Positions 1 to 8,745 are shown, numbered from the stretch's first letter. The stretch: 64,000 nucleotides of DNA from Pandoraea sp. PE-S2T-3 (GCF_002179965.1 NZ_NGUQ01000037.1:806001-870000); one strand, 5' to 3'. Notes: a model not told the origin generated them from the letters alone. Program-made: numbers and translations.

Positions 1-453
1 ACCGTCGATGCGCTTCGGATCCAGATCGATGGAATCGTCGAAAACGACTTCGGCACCGCGCACCGTCCCGTTGCCGCAGTTCGCCCCTGCGGGGACAAGT
101 CGCCGGTCGAAGCTGTCGTCGTAGTACACGCCTGAGCTGACAGGACTGGCACCGCTGATCAGCGCGACCATGCCCGGGAATGAATCCGAGGGCGTCGGCG
201 TGAGGGCGTTGCGATACATCACGCCGTGACGCGCAAGCGCGGCAAGGGCAGAGGTCGGATGCACGGCAACGTAGCGGGAGAGATCCTCCTCGTGCATGCC
301 GTCGATGCTGATCAGCAGCACGTTTGCCGCCGGGGCGAGCGCAGCGGGTTGGTCAGCATGCGTCATCCCCGGCGCCAGCGTGGCGCAAGCGAGCACGAAG
401 GTCGGAACAATCGTCGGGGCAAGGCGAAAGGTCTTGGAAGTCTGGAGCTTCAT
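1..453 (-). CDS. Secreted type I phosphodiesterase / nucleotide pyrophosphatase-like protein (3' end outside window)
   Basis: The ATG at 453 opens a reading frame that runs off the left edge, so only the first 151 residues are visible. An N-terminal signal peptide (Lys-Leu start, hydrophobic stretch at about 11-27, MTHA end) points to export. The motif VLLISIDGM, with a metal-binding Asp, followed by NALTPTPSDSFPGM fits the start of the alkaline-phosphatase superfamily fold (PF01663), where a Thr/Ser near the second motif is the nucleophile. The visible part resembles enzymes that hydrolyse phosphodiester or pyrophosphate bonds in the periplasm. It is divergent from the secreted acid phosphatase at 716, which suggests a phosphate-scavenging neighbourhood. 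The substrate cannot be told from this fragment. Confidence 0.8.
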   Translation of the reverse strand, partial: MKLQTSKTFRLAPTIVPTFVLACATLAPGMTHADQPAALAPAANVLLISIDGMHEEDLSRYVAVHPTSALAALARHGVMYRNALTPTPSDSFPGMVALISGASPVSSGVYYDDSFDRRLVPAGANCGNGTVRGAEVVFDDSIDLDPKRIDG

Positions 454-715
454 GGAGGTATTGCATCCTCGGCGCAGCGCGCTCGGTTGGGTGGACCGGC
501 CTGCTCGCCGGTGATCAGCGAGGCGAACTTTAGGCGCCGCCCGTGATGCGTAGATGAAGCAAAACTTGCCAACATGAACAGACTGCCAAGTGACGCCTGG
601 CGCGTCCGATCAACCTGTCCGGACGGAAAGGTTGGCGCCATTGGCGGGTCACGGGAGTCTCGTAGCCTCCTTCCGCGCATTTACCCGAGAACCTGATCCA
701 TTAAGGAATAGACCG

Positions 716-1447
716 ATGCTTCCTGTTTCGACCCGCTACGGGCGTCCCTTCATAGCAACCGTGCTGTTGCTGAGCGCACTGCACGCAGTGCAAGCGGCTG
801 AACTGCCCCATGCCGACTATCTGAGCGGCACCGTTCCCGACCTGACCGTGCTGGTGGCGCCGCCGCCCGCGCCGGGCACGCCGGCTGCGGCAGACGATCT
901 GCGTCAGGTGCTGGCGCTCCAGCAATCGCGCACGGCCGCGCAACTGGCGCTGGCCGATGGCGACACGCACAAGAGCGTGTTCCGCTTTGCGGATGTGATC
1001 GGCCCGGACTTCCGTGCGGAGCGTCTGCCGTTCACCGAAGCCTTCTTCAAGCGTCTTGCGAAGGAGGGTGCAGGGCCGCTCAAAGCGGCAAAGGATTACT
1101 GGAAGCGCCCGCGTCCGTACAACGTCAGCGCCGAGGTGCACCCGGGCATCGTGACGGAGGGCACCTCACCGGGCTACCCGAGCGGGCACGCCACGTTTGC
1201 GTACCTGAGCGCGGTAGTTCTCGCGGAGATCGTGCCGGAAAAGCGAGCAGAGATCTTTGCGCGCGCTCAGGCCTATGCACAGGGACGCGCATTGGGTGGC
1301 GTGCATTACGTGAGCGATGTCGAGGCAGGGAAGGTGAGCGGTACCGTGATCGCCGCCGCGATGTTGGCCAACCCGGCGTTTCGCGACGATCTTATGCGTG
1401 CGACGCGCGAGACGCGCCAAGCCCTGAGTCTGCCGCCGCTGCGGTAA
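716..1447 (+). CDS. Secreted class A acid phosphatase, PAP2 family
   Basis: A 243-residue protein with a cleavable signal peptide (about residues 1-28, ending VQAAE). All three PAP2/class A acid phosphatase signature blocks are present: Lys126-x6-Arg133-Pro134, Pro155-Ser-Gly-His158, and Arg191-x5-His197-x3-Asp201. The His in the last block forms the phospho-enzyme in this family. Length matches PhoN/PhoC-type periplasmic non-specific phosphatases (about 240-250 residues). The ATG at 716 was chosen because an AAGGA ribosome site lies just upstream and the signal peptide begins there. The frame is open upstream to 590 but has no signal-like sequence. It ends 8 bases before the convergent histidine kinase gene. 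Natural substrate unknown. Confidence 0.92.
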   Translation: MLPVSTRYGRPFIATVLLLSALHAVQAAELPHADYLSGTVPDLTVLVAPPPAPGTPAAADDLRQVLALQQSRTAAQLALADGDTHKSVFRFADVIGPDFRAERLPFTEAFFKRLAKEGAGPLKAAKDYWKRPRPYNVSAEVHPGIVTEGTSPGYPSGHATFAYLSAVVLAEIVPEKRAEIFARAQAYAQGRALGGVHYVSDVEAGKVSGTVIAAAMLANPAFRDDLMRATRETRQALSLPPLR

Positions 1448-1455
1448 TCCGTCGA

Positions 1456-2880
1456 TCAGACGCTCGCGACTTCGGCGGCCCGAGTGTCGTCCGCCGTCTC
1501 GGGCACTTCTGGTGCGACCGGCGCCGCAGCAAATCGCAAGGCGACGCGGCAACCGGGCGCAGCGTCGTCGATCCGCATCACGGCGTTGTGAATACGGGCG
1601 GTTGCCGCCACCACACTCAGCCCCAGCCCGTGACCGGGCGTCGGCATACCGCTGACGCCCGCACCGCGATAGAACGGTCTCAACACCGCGTCACGCTCGA
1701 CGCTCGCGATCCCCGGTCCGGTGTCGCACACTTCCACCACGGCATGCTGCGGCGTCGCCATCACACGCAGGCGCACCGTGCCGCCCGCTGGCGTGAATTT
1801 CAACGCGTTGTCGAGCAGGTTCTGGATGGCGCCAAAGATCAGATCGCTGTCACCCAGCACCGGCGCGCAACGTTGTGTCTCAACCAGCAACGTGACCGTG
1901 CGCTCTTCGGCCAGCGGTTCGTAGAGATCGACAACGTCTTCGGCAATACGGGCGAGATCGACGTGACGGAACTGCTCGCGACGCGAGTGGGCATCGATCT
2001 CGGCGATTCTCAGCAGCGCCGAGAAGCGACCGAGCACGTGGTCGGTTTGCTCAAGGGCGCGCTCGACGGCCATGTCGTATTCCTTGGCCGACGTCGCACC
2101 GCGGCGGGCACGTTCCAGTCCGGCGCGCAAGCTGGTCATCGGCGTGCGCAGATCGTGCGCGATCCACGCACACACGCCGCGCAGCTCCGAGACGAGGCGT
2201 TCAATGTCGTCGAGCATCGTGTTGACGAAGCCCACGAGCAGATCGATGTCATCGCGACGGCCGCGCGTCGGCAGGCGGCGCGTGAAATGGCTCGAGATGA
2301 TGTCCTGACACGACTCCCGCAACTGGCGAACCCGCTGATTGGCGGCCCGATGCAATGCGTAGCCGCACAAGGCGCCGAGCAAGATCGTTGCCAGCAGGCC
2401 GCCGAGCGCTACCCGCACGAGCATGTGATCGAATCGGTCGATATCGTCGACGGCCTGCCCGACGATCACGCGGTTGCCATCGGGCATGGTCGCCATCATG
2501 GCGCGATAGGGGCGCGCCCACGTATCGCCTTCCTTGTCGACGACCGACTGGACGTAGCGGTAAGCGTGCCAGTCGGGCTGACCTTTCGGCATCACGTCGA
2601 TGTTGCCGGCCAGCCGTTGCCCGCTCGCGGTGAACAAGCCGTAAGGGCGCATGTTGGCCGCCTCACGGTGGCTGCGCTCCGTAATGTTGGTGCGGGCATC
2701 GGTGGGCGTGCGCCGGATGAGCTGTGTGCTTTCGCGCTGGAGGCGGGCGTCGACCAGATCGGTCAGGTAGCTCATCGTGAGCCAGTAGACCACGGCGAAC
2801 AAGGTGACGACAGACACGATGAAGATCGCGAAGATCGGCCCGGCGCCCCAAAGGCTGCGCAGAAAGCTGCGCTCAGTCAT
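1456..2880 (-). CDS. Two-component sensor histidine kinase
   Basis: About 474 residues. Order of parts: a transmembrane helix near residues 10-35, a periplasmic sensor loop of about 110 residues, a second transmembrane helix near 155-175, a HAMP linker, a HisKA dimerisation domain with the phospho-accepting His near residue 242 in IAHDLRTPMTSL, and an HATPase domain with NLLDNALKFTP (N box), DTGPGI and GHGLGLS. The gene follows the response regulator on the same strand, and the ATG at 2880 overlaps that gene's stop by a few bases, so the two are probably translationally coupled. In-frame ATGs at 2886 and 2895 are alternatives. The sensor loop shows no motif I recognise, so the signal is unknown. 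Confidence 0.92.
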   Translation of the reverse strand: MTERSFLRSLWGAGPIFAIFIVSVVTLFAVVYWLTMSYLTDLVDARLQRESTQLIRRTPTDARTNITERSHREAANMRPYGLFTASGQRLAGNIDVMPKGQPDWHAYRYVQSVVDKEGDTWARPYRAMMATMPDGNRVIVGQAVDDIDRFDHMLVRVALGGLLATILLGALCGYALHRAANQRVRQLRESCQDIISSHFTRRLPTRGRRDDIDLLVGFVNTMLDDIERLVSELRGVCAWIAHDLRTPMTSLRAGLERARRGATSAKEYDMAVERALEQTDHVLGRFSALLRIAEIDAHSRREQFRHVDLARIAEDVVDLYEPLAEERTVTLLVETQRCAPVLGDSDLIFGAIQNLLDNALKFTPAGGTVRLRVMATPQHAVVEVCDTGPGIASVERDAVLRPFYRGAGVSGMPTPGHGLGLSVVAATARIHNAVMRIDDAAPGCRVALRFAAAPVAPEVPETADDTRAAEVASV

Positions 2881-3604
2881 TGGCATGGAGAACATAGCCC
2901 GTCCCGCGCACGGTGTCGATCATTGCCGAGCAGGCGCCGTCCAGAGAAATCTTCTTGCGCAGCCGGGCGATGTGCACATCGATGACATTGGTCTGCACGT
3001 CATGCTGATACTTCCACACCGATTCGAACAACAGCGCGCGCGTGACCACTTGATTGGCGTTGCGCATCAGATACTCGAGCAGGCGCATCTCGCGCGGTTT
3101 GAGCACGACCGGCACGCCCGCACGCGTCACGGTGCCGTTGTGGCTATCCAGATAGAGATCGCCGACGCGCAGGGTCGCGCTCACGTCCGTATCGCTGTGC
3201 CGGCGCAGCAGCACGTCGATGCGAGCGGTCAGTTCGTCGAAACTGAATGGCTTGGTGAGGTAGTCGTCGGCACCGTTGCGCAGGCCGCGCACACGTTCGT
3301 CCGTGGCGCCAAGGGCAGACAGCATCAATACAGGCGTCTTGATGCCGACGTTGCGTGCCGTCGTGAGGATCGACATACCGTCGATCTCGGGCAACAACCG
3401 ATCGAGGACCACGCAGTCGAATTGCCCATGCAGCATTTGCTGCAAACCCACGCCCCCCGTGCCGGCGAGTTCGACGGTGAAGCCATGCTCACCGAGCGCC
3501 GATACGATCTCGTGCGCGACCTTGGCGTCATCCTCCACCACCAGAACACGATTGGCCGCACAGGCCCCGCCAGCGTGCGTGAACTCAACGGTAGGCGCGC
3601 GCAT
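2873..3604 (-). CDS. OmpR/PhoB-family response regulator
   Basis: A 243-residue regulator with an N-terminal receiver domain (acidic pair at 25-26, phospho-acceptor Asp68 in VVLDRLLPEIDG, Ser96, Lys118) and a C-terminal winged-helix DNA-binding domain (LKPREMRLLEYLMRN through DTVRGTGYVL). It heads a two-gene unit with the kinase. A roughly 20-residue N-terminal extension comes before the receiver domain; an internal start would remove it, but I see no stronger ribosome site there. The acid phosphatase lies downstream on the opposite strand, and a regulatory link to it is only a guess. Confidence 0.92.
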   Translation of the reverse strand: MRAPTVEFTHAGGACAANRVLVVEDDAKVAHEIVSALGEHGFTVELAGTGGVGLQQMLHGQFDCVVLDRLLPEIDGMSILTTARNVGIKTPVLMLSALGATDERVRGLRNGADDYLTKPFSFDELTARIDVLLRRHSDTDVSATLRVGDLYLDSHNGTVTRAGVPVVLKPREMRLLEYLMRNANQVVTRALLFESVWKYQHDVQTNVIDVHIARLRKKISLDGACSAMIDTVRGTGYVLHAND

Positions 3605-3693
3605 GGATCGTCTCAGGTCTGTAGGGTGACCGGAGACTCTATGGCAACTGTGTGAAAAATTCGTGACAAGAAATTAGACGTTGTGCAATGAAA

Positions 3694-3703
3694 CGTATAC
3701 GAA
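3694..3703. promoter_or_regulatory. Candidate GntR (FCD) operator CGTATACGAA, site 1
   Basis: The ten bases CGTATACGAA, with a palindromic core CGTATACG, lie 13 bases upstream of a TATAAT (3716-3721) that can serve as the regulator's own -10 box. The same ten bases recur at 4516-4525 upstream of the next operon. FCD-type GntR proteins commonly bind GTATAC-like cores, so autoregulation plus control of the neighbouring operon is likely. Confidence 0.55.
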
Positions 3704-3772
3704 TTTTAGTAATTGTATAATCCGTGCATCCTTCATCCCCTGCTTGGTGCGCGGCCTTCCGCGCGGACTCCC

Positions 3773-4438
3773 GTGACCACCAGCGATACCGCTTCAATCT
3801 CCACCGCCGAACGCGCCTACGACGCCATTCGCCAACAGATCCTGTCGGGCGAATTGCAGGAAGGGGCGCCGATTCGTCAGGACGATATTGCCGCGCAAAT
3901 GGGCGTGAGCAAGATCCCGGTGCGCGAAGCGCTGATGCGTCTGCAATCCGAGGGCTGGGTGACGCTCAAGCGCAATGCGGGTGCGTTCGTGACGCCGCTC
4001 ACCGCGAGCGACTGCGTCGAGATGCTCGACCTGCGCATCGCGCTGGAATGCCGCGCGCTCGAAATCGCCGTGCCCAACATGGCGCCCAGCGATCTCGCCC
4101 TCGCCCAAGAGTTGCTCAAGCGCTATGAGAAAGCCGATACCCCGCAATCGTGGAGCGACTTGAATCTCGCGTTTCACCAAGCCCTGTATGCGCCCGCCAA
4201 TCGCCCCCGGCTGGTCGCCACCGCGCAAGCCGCGCAAGAGCGCATGGGCCGTTTTCTGCGCACACATCTCTCCGCCGTCAACGACCATCAACGCTCCTAC
4301 GACGAGCACTTCGCGATTCATGAGGCCTGCGCCGCCGGCGATACGAAAACCGCCGTCCGGCTACTGCGCAAACATCTGGAACAAACGCAACGCGAAGTGA
4401 TGGCGTATTTCCGTCTGAGCGGCAAAACGTCCGCCTGA
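3773..4438 (+). CDS. GntR-family transcriptional regulator, FCD (FadR-like) subgroup
   Basis: With the GTG at 3773 the protein is 221 residues, usual for this subgroup. It has an N-terminal winged helix (AYDAIRQQILSGELQEG, DDIAAQMGVSKIPVREAL, LQSEGWV) and a C-terminal FCD ligand-binding domain (DLRIALECRALEIA, DLNLAFHQALY, HFAIHEACAAGDT) with the Asp/His residues that usually bind a metal. The frame stays open upstream to a TTG at 3713, but that would begin inside the likely promoter (TATAAT at 3716). The gene precedes, in the same direction, a dioxygenase plus amino-acid ABC transporter operon. Matching operator sequences lie before both, so it probably senses the transported compound or a breakdown product. 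Confidence 0.9.
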   Translation: MTTSDTASISTAERAYDAIRQQILSGELQEGAPIRQDDIAAQMGVSKIPVREALMRLQSEGWVTLKRNAGAFVTPLTASDCVEMLDLRIALECRALEIAVPNMAPSDLALAQELLKRYEKADTPQSWSDLNLAFHQALYAPANRPRLVATAQAAQERMGRFLRTHLSAVNDHQRSYDEHFAIHEACAAGDTKTAVRLLRKHLEQTQREVMAYFRLSGKTSA

Positions 4439-4515
4439 TTCCCTGCGCTTTCCCTGCATCCCGCACTTCACACCGCCCCCGTTTTCAGCAGTGTGAGAAA
4501 TTGATTTATTCAAAT

Positions 4516-4525
4516 CGTATACGAA
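4516..4525. promoter_or_regulatory. Candidate GntR operator CGTATACGAA, site 2
   Basis: An exact ten-base repeat of the site upstream of the regulator, lying in the 403-base gap between the regulator and the dioxygenase gene. A weaker related sequence, GATATACGGA, follows at 4536-4545. Confidence 0.55.
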
Positions 4526-4753
4526 ATGAATAAATGATATACGGACGCAATTTTGTTCGCGTATAGTCGAGTCGACCGGGAGTCCACGTACCCGGGAGTT
4601 CGGGTCGTCCCGCTAGGGATTTCGGACCCGCGATTCGCCGCGTCTGCCTTACTGCGCAAGGCGTTGCGAGTCGCCATGCCACTGCGCAAACATGCCTCGT
4701 GAGCCTGTTGTTTTACGAGGCTAGGACTTTCCCTGATTGGACGTCGCTCCCGA

Positions 4754-4800
4754 TTGTCGGACTTCAAATGATGGGTGTAATGTCCTTACATGTATATACA
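4754..4800 (+). promoter_or_regulatory. Candidate promoter with operator TGTATATACA before the dioxygenase operon
   Basis: TTGTCG (4754-4759), a 16-base spacer and TGTAAT (4776-4781) make a plausible sigma-70 promoter. The perfect ten-base palindrome TGTATATACA (4791-4800) would sit at about +1 to +11, a good place for repression. It resembles the FCD-GntR cores at 3694 and 4516. The rest of the gap (4439-4753) holds one clear hairpin, with 7-base arms GCCTCGT 4694-4700 and ACGAGGC 4715-4721, and no gene. Confidence 0.45.
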
Positions 4801-4841
4801 AAGTAAGGCGTACTACTCATCGTATCTATCAGGAGAATTTC

Positions 4842-5909
4842 ATGGCCGAGTCGCAGAGTCTGCAAGGCGCCAGTGTTTGGCAGGGGACCGAAATGGTCAA
4901 TCACGATCGTTGGGTGAAGACCTTCCCGGCCATCGTGCTCGAACAAATCGACGCCGCGCTGAAAGCGACGGAGAACGTCGATTGGCGCGAAATCAACCGT
5001 CACAACTTCCCGCTGCCTGACGCCACGGCGTTCTTTGACGACGTGCGCGAAGAACTGGAAAACGGTTCCGGCATGGTCAAGATTCGCGGCCTCGACGTCA
5101 CCCGTTACAGCACAGAGCAACTGCGCCGCATGTGGTACGCGCTGGGTGCGCATCTGGGCACGCCGATGTTCCAGAACTACCGCGGCGAAGTCATGCGCGA
5201 AATCAAGGACGAAGGCATGGGCGTCGGCGCGAAGCTCTACGGAGCCACGGTCGATAGCTCGGGCAAGCAATTCCTGTCGTCGGGGGCTCGCACGCTCTCG
5301 CCGGGACAGTTGCGCTTTCACACCGATCGTTGCGACGTTGTCGGCCTGCTGTGCGTGCGACAAGCGTCCGAGGGCGGCGTGAGCAAGCTGGCCAGCAGTG
5401 CCACCGTCTACAACGAAATTCTCAAGCGCCGTCCGGACCTGCACGCGCTGCTGTGCCAGCCGATTCCGCGCAGCCGCTTCGGCGAAGAGGCCGGCGGCGA
5501 GCACGTTGCCTACGACCTGCCGATCTTCGGTGTGCGCGACGGCAAGCTCACCAGCCACTTCTCGCTGACCTACATCGAGAACGCCCAGATGCTGCCGGGC
5601 GTGCGTAAGCTCTCCGAAGCCGAACACGAAGCCATTCGCATGCTGATGGCCGTGGCGGAAGAACAATGCTTCGAGATGCGTTTTGCGCCGGGCGACATCC
5701 AGTTGCTGAACAATCACATCGTGTATCACGGCCGCACCGCCTTCAAGGACGATGTGCAAACCGGTCAGGACCGTATGCTGATGCGTCTCTGGCTGTCCAT
5801 GCCGAACTCGCGCGCGCTGCCGGAAGACCACGCGGTACTCTGGGGCGATGTCGCCTCGGGCAAGCCGCATGGCGGTATTGCTCAACCGGCCGCAGCACTG
5901 CCCGCATGA
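4842..5909 (+). CDS. TauD/TfdA-family Fe(II)/2-oxoglutarate-dependent dioxygenase
   Basis: A 355-residue cytoplasmic oxygenase. The facial triad is visible: His160-Thr-Asp162 in LRFHTDRCD and a distal His296 in IVYHGRTAF. The 2-oxoglutarate-binding Arg is probably Arg315 in RMLMRLWLS. The family hydroxylates small acids, sulfonates or amino acids while turning 2-oxoglutarate into succinate. The ATG at 4842 follows a good AGGAGA site. It is first in an operon with a periplasmic binding protein, permease and ATPase of the polar amino-acid type. The pathway is therefore probably uptake and first oxidation of an amino-acid-like compound, not necessarily taurine; a separate tauABC set lies at 8942. 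Exact substrate unknown. Confidence 0.88.
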   Translation: MAESQSLQGASVWQGTEMVNHDRWVKTFPAIVLEQIDAALKATENVDWREINRHNFPLPDATAFFDDVREELENGSGMVKIRGLDVTRYSTEQLRRMWYALGAHLGTPMFQNYRGEVMREIKDEGMGVGAKLYGATVDSSGKQFLSSGARTLSPGQLRFHTDRCDVVGLLCVRQASEGGVSKLASSATVYNEILKRRPDLHALLCQPIPRSRFGEEAGGEHVAYDLPIFGVRDGKLTSHFSLTYIENAQMLPGVRKLSEAEHEAIRMLMAVAEEQCFEMRFAPGDIQLLNNHIVYHGRTAFKDDVQTGQDRMLMRLWLSMPNSRALPEDHAVLWGDVASGKPHGGIAQPAAALPA

Positions 5910-5947
5910 CCGATAGACTCAACCCCAAGACGCTAGGAGACACCCCC

Positions 5948-6832
5948 ATGAAACTGATCGAACGGCAAGACAAGATTCGCGCAACCCGCAAGACGGCGCC
6001 GGCGCGCATGCTGCTCGCCGCGCTCATGCTCGGCGGCCTCTGCACGACGGCCGTCGCGGCCCCGGACTTCGGCAAATGCGAAGTCACCGGCACGCGTGGT
6101 TCGGTGAAACTAGAGACGGTCACGCCGGGCGCGCTGTCGGTACGCCCCGTGCTGCCTGCACCGGGCTGGTGGAACGGCGACTCGCCGGAGACCATCAAAG
6201 ACGGCTTCGAATACTGCATGGCCGCGAACATGGCCTACCGTGCCGGACTCGACCGCGTGATCGTCGTTAATCGCTCGTTCGCGCAGGTGATCGGCGGTCA
6301 GGCCAAAGGCTTCGACATCGCGCTCAGCGAAATCACGATCACGGACGATCGCAAGAAGGTCGTGAACTTCACCGATCCGTACTTCAATTCCGATCAGGGC
6401 ATTCTGGTTCAGACCGGCACCAAGGTCGACAAGGACAGCATCAAGAAGCTGCGTCTGGGCGTGAAGCAGGGCACCACGATCCTGCCGTATCTGACCGACA
6501 AGGTTAAGGTCGCCGAGCACCCGAAGGTCTATCCGGACGCTGCCGCGATGTACGCCGCACTCGCCGCCAATCAGGTTGACGCCGTGCTGTACGACACCCC
6601 GAACGTGCTGGCCATCGCGAAGAAGTCCGCCGGCCGCTTCGAAGTCGTGGGCCGTTACGACACGAGCGAGCAGTGGGGCGGTCTCGTGAACAAGGATTCG
6701 CCAAATCTCGCCGCATTCAACAAGCTGATCGCCGAGATGAAGAAGGACGGCACGTTCGACCGTCTGGCCACTCAGTATCTGGTGCCGAGCCTCGGTGCCG
6801 ATCCCACGAAAGTGCCGGTACTGACGCCCTGA
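5948..6832 (+). CDS. Polar amino-acid ABC transporter, periplasmic substrate-binding protein
   Basis: A 294-residue SBP_bac_3-type protein with an N-terminal signal peptide (hydrophobic core at about 21-35, AVAA near residue 38). Family-typical stretches include FDIALSEITITDDRKKVVNFTDPYF and LRLGVKQGTTI in lobe 1 and DAVLYDTPNV and WGGLVNKDSP in lobe 2. The Asp in the LYDTP stretch usually contacts the ligand's amino group. The ATG at 5948 has an AGGAGA site. It lies between the dioxygenase and the permease with short gaps, so it very probably delivers the dioxygenase's substrate. Ligand identity is unknown. Confidence 0.9.
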   Translation: MKLIERQDKIRATRKTAPARMLLAALMLGGLCTTAVAAPDFGKCEVTGTRGSVKLETVTPGALSVRPVLPAPGWWNGDSPETIKDGFEYCMAANMAYRAGLDRVIVVNRSFAQVIGGQAKGFDIALSEITITDDRKKVVNFTDPYFNSDQGILVQTGTKVDKDSIKKLRLGVKQGTTILPYLTDKVKVAEHPKVYPDAAAMYAALAANQVDAVLYDTPNVLAIAKKSAGRFEVVGRYDTSEQWGGLVNKDSPNLAAFNKLIAEMKKDGTFDRLATQYLVPSLGADPTKVPVLTP

Positions 6833-6845
6833 GGTCAACGAGTCC

Positions 6846-7988
6846 ATGAGCGAACCCTCTTCTCAAAAGGCGCCCGGCGCGCTGATTGGTGCGATAGGAC
6901 GCGAGCGGCGGCTGAACATCGGCGGCATGCCGTCGTCACCGTTCACGCTGTTTCTCATCGCATTGGTCGGTGCGCTCGTCGCCATCGTGGGCAGTGCCTT
7001 CACGATTGCCGCATTGCGTGAAGGCCTGCTCGGGAACCAGCTCGACGGCTGGTGGGTGCCCGTGGGCGCCGTGCTGCTTGGCCTCGCCTCGCTGATCGTG
7101 CTCGCGCCGCTGGCGCGTGCCTTTCAGCGCTGGCGGGCGTTCAGCGATGCCGCAACCCGTCGCGACATTACGGCGGCGCGCGTGGCTCGCGCCGAGGCGG
7201 ACGTGCAAAGCTGGATCACGCTCGGCTACACGCTGGCACAACTCATCATCGTGCTGGCGTTGCAGTTCGTGCTGGCAAACCATCTGGCCGTCGCGAAGAC
7301 CTTTATTTTCCTGCCGCTGATCATCGAGACGTTCCCGCTCGTGCTCACCGCGTTTTGGGTCAACGTGAAGATCTTCCTGATCGCCGAAGTCTTCGTGCTG
7401 ATCTGGGGGCTGATCGTGGCACTGGCGATGTTTGCGCCGGGCAGGGCAGGCAAGCCGCTGCGCTTCATTGCCACGGCCTATGTCGACATCTTCCGTGCCA
7501 TGCCCGCGGTGCTGGTGATCTATCTGGTCGGCTTCGGCCTGCCGCTCACGGGCGTGCCGATTCTCAAGGATCTGTCGCTCACGACGTATGTCGTGATTGC
7601 GCTGACTCTGACGGTCGGGGCCTACGTGGCGGAAATCTATCGCGCCGGGATTCAGGGCGTGCACTGGAGTCAGGTCGCCGCCTCTCGCTCGCTGGGGTTG
7701 TCGTACACGCAGACGCTGCGTTTCGTAGTGTTGCCGCAGGGCATCCGGCAGATCATTCCGCCGTTGCTCAACGCCTTCATCGCCTTGCAGAAGGACACGG
7801 CGCTGGTCAACGTGGTCGGCGTGATCGATGCTTTCAATCAGTCGATGATCATCGCGTCGAATCACTACAACCTGTCGGCCGCCACGACCGTGGCCGTGCT
7901 GTTCATCATCATCTCGATTCCGCAGGTGCGTTTCGTGGAACGGATGGCGCAACGCGACCGGGCCCGCATGCGTGCGGGCGGGGCCTGA
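6846..7988 (+). CDS. Polar amino-acid ABC transporter permease with extra N-terminal membrane region
   Basis: A 380-residue inner-membrane protein. The C-terminal 220 residues are a standard HisM/GlnP-type permease: FRAMPAVLVIYLVGFG and the EAA loop (SQVAASRSLGLSYTQTLRFVVLPQG), the contact point for the ATPase. The first 140 residues add two predicted membrane helices (about 34-58 and 67-90) and a charged linker, which makes the protein clearly longer than the usual 220-240 residues. It is 13 bases from the binding-protein gene and the ATPase follows 13 bases after it. It forms the channel for the amino-acid-like solute. Confidence 0.9.
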   Translation: MSEPSSQKAPGALIGAIGRERRLNIGGMPSSPFTLFLIALVGALVAIVGSAFTIAALREGLLGNQLDGWWVPVGAVLLGLASLIVLAPLARAFQRWRAFSDAATRRDITAARVARAEADVQSWITLGYTLAQLIIVLALQFVLANHLAVAKTFIFLPLIIETFPLVLTAFWVNVKIFLIAEVFVLIWGLIVALAMFAPGRAGKPLRFIATAYVDIFRAMPAVLVIYLVGFGLPLTGVPILKDLSLTTYVVIALTLTVGAYVAEIYRAGIQGVHWSQVAASRSLGLSYTQTLRFVVLPQGIRQIIPPLLNAFIALQKDTALVNVVGVIDAFNQSMIIASNHYNLSAATTVAVLFIIISIPQVRFVERMAQRDRARMRAGGA

Positions 7989-8001
7989 AGGAGCGAACGA
8001 C

Positions 8002-8745
8002 ATGTCATTCATCGAGATTCGCGACATCGCCAAGTCTTACGGCGAGGTGCCGGTCATCAAAGGGCTGACCCTGACGGTAGAGGAGCATCAGGTGGTCTGC
8101 CTCATCGGCCCGTCGGGTTCCGGCAAGTCGACACTGCTGCGCTGTATCAACGGGCTGGAGCCGATCGAGTCGGGCGAGATCCTGGTGCACGGCGACCGCA
8201 TTACGGGACCGGGTGTCGATGTCAATTCGCTGCGCCGCGACATCGGCATCGTGTTTCAGGGCTATAACCTGTTCCCGCACATGACGGTGCTCGAGAACAT
8301 CACACTGGCGCCGATCCGGGTGTTGAAACAGCCCCAGCGCGACGCCGAGGCGCGTGCGATGGCGTTGCTCGAACGCTTTGGCCTGGCACACAAGGCGAAG
8401 GAGTATCCCGACCGCATGTCGGGCGGACAGCAGCAGCGCGTGGCGATCGTGCGCGCACTGGCCATGGACCCGATGGTGCTGCTGCTCGACGAGATCACGT
8501 CGGCACTCGATCCCGAACTGGTGTCGGAGGTGCTGAACATTGTTCGCGATCTGGCGCAGGAGGGCATGACCATGCTGCTCGCCACCCACGAAATGGGCTT
8601 CGCACGCGAGGTGGCGTCGAAGGTCTGTTTCCTGTGTGACGGCGTGGTGTGTGAGGAAGGGCCGCCCGAGCAGATTTTCGGTGACCCGCAGCAAGAGCGC
8701 ACTCGCGCGTTTTTACGTAGCATCCGGCAGGCCAAGCGACTCTGA
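8002..8745 (+). CDS. Polar amino-acid ABC transporter ATPase (GlnQ/HisP type)
   Basis: 247 residues. Walker A GPSGSGKST at 36-44, a Q-loop in FQGYNLFPH, the ABC signature MSGGQQQRVAIVRAL, Walker B VLLLDEITSALDPEL and the switch His in ATHEMGF are all intact. The ATG at 8002 follows an AAGGAG site that overlaps the end of the permease gene. As last gene of the operon it is followed by a strong terminator. It powers uptake through the permease at 6846. Confidence 0.94.
   Translation: MSFIEIRDIAKSYGEVPVIKGLTLTVEEHQVVCLIGPSGSGKSTLLRCINGLEPIESGEILVHGDRITGPGVDVNSLRRDIGIVFQGYNLFPHMTVLENITLAPIRVLKQPQRDAEARAMALLERFGLAHKAKEYPDRMSGGQQQRVAIVRALAMDPMVLLLDEITSALDPELVSEVLNIVRDLAQEGMTMLLATHEMGFAREVASKVCFLCDGVVCEEGPPEQIFGDPQQERTRAFLRSIRQAKRL

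Noticed and set aside
1588-2985. Long open frame on the + strand opposite the histidine kinase.
   Set aside because: Shadow of the kinase gene: Arg/His-rich, no known domain, and the opposite strand has complete HisKA and HATPase motifs.
4574-4841. Long leader before the dioxygenase gene with hairpins and a CTAGGG stretch, considered as a guanidine-type or other riboswitch.
   Set aside because: The other conserved parts of known riboswitch classes could not be found, and a closer promoter at 4754-4781 gives a short leader.
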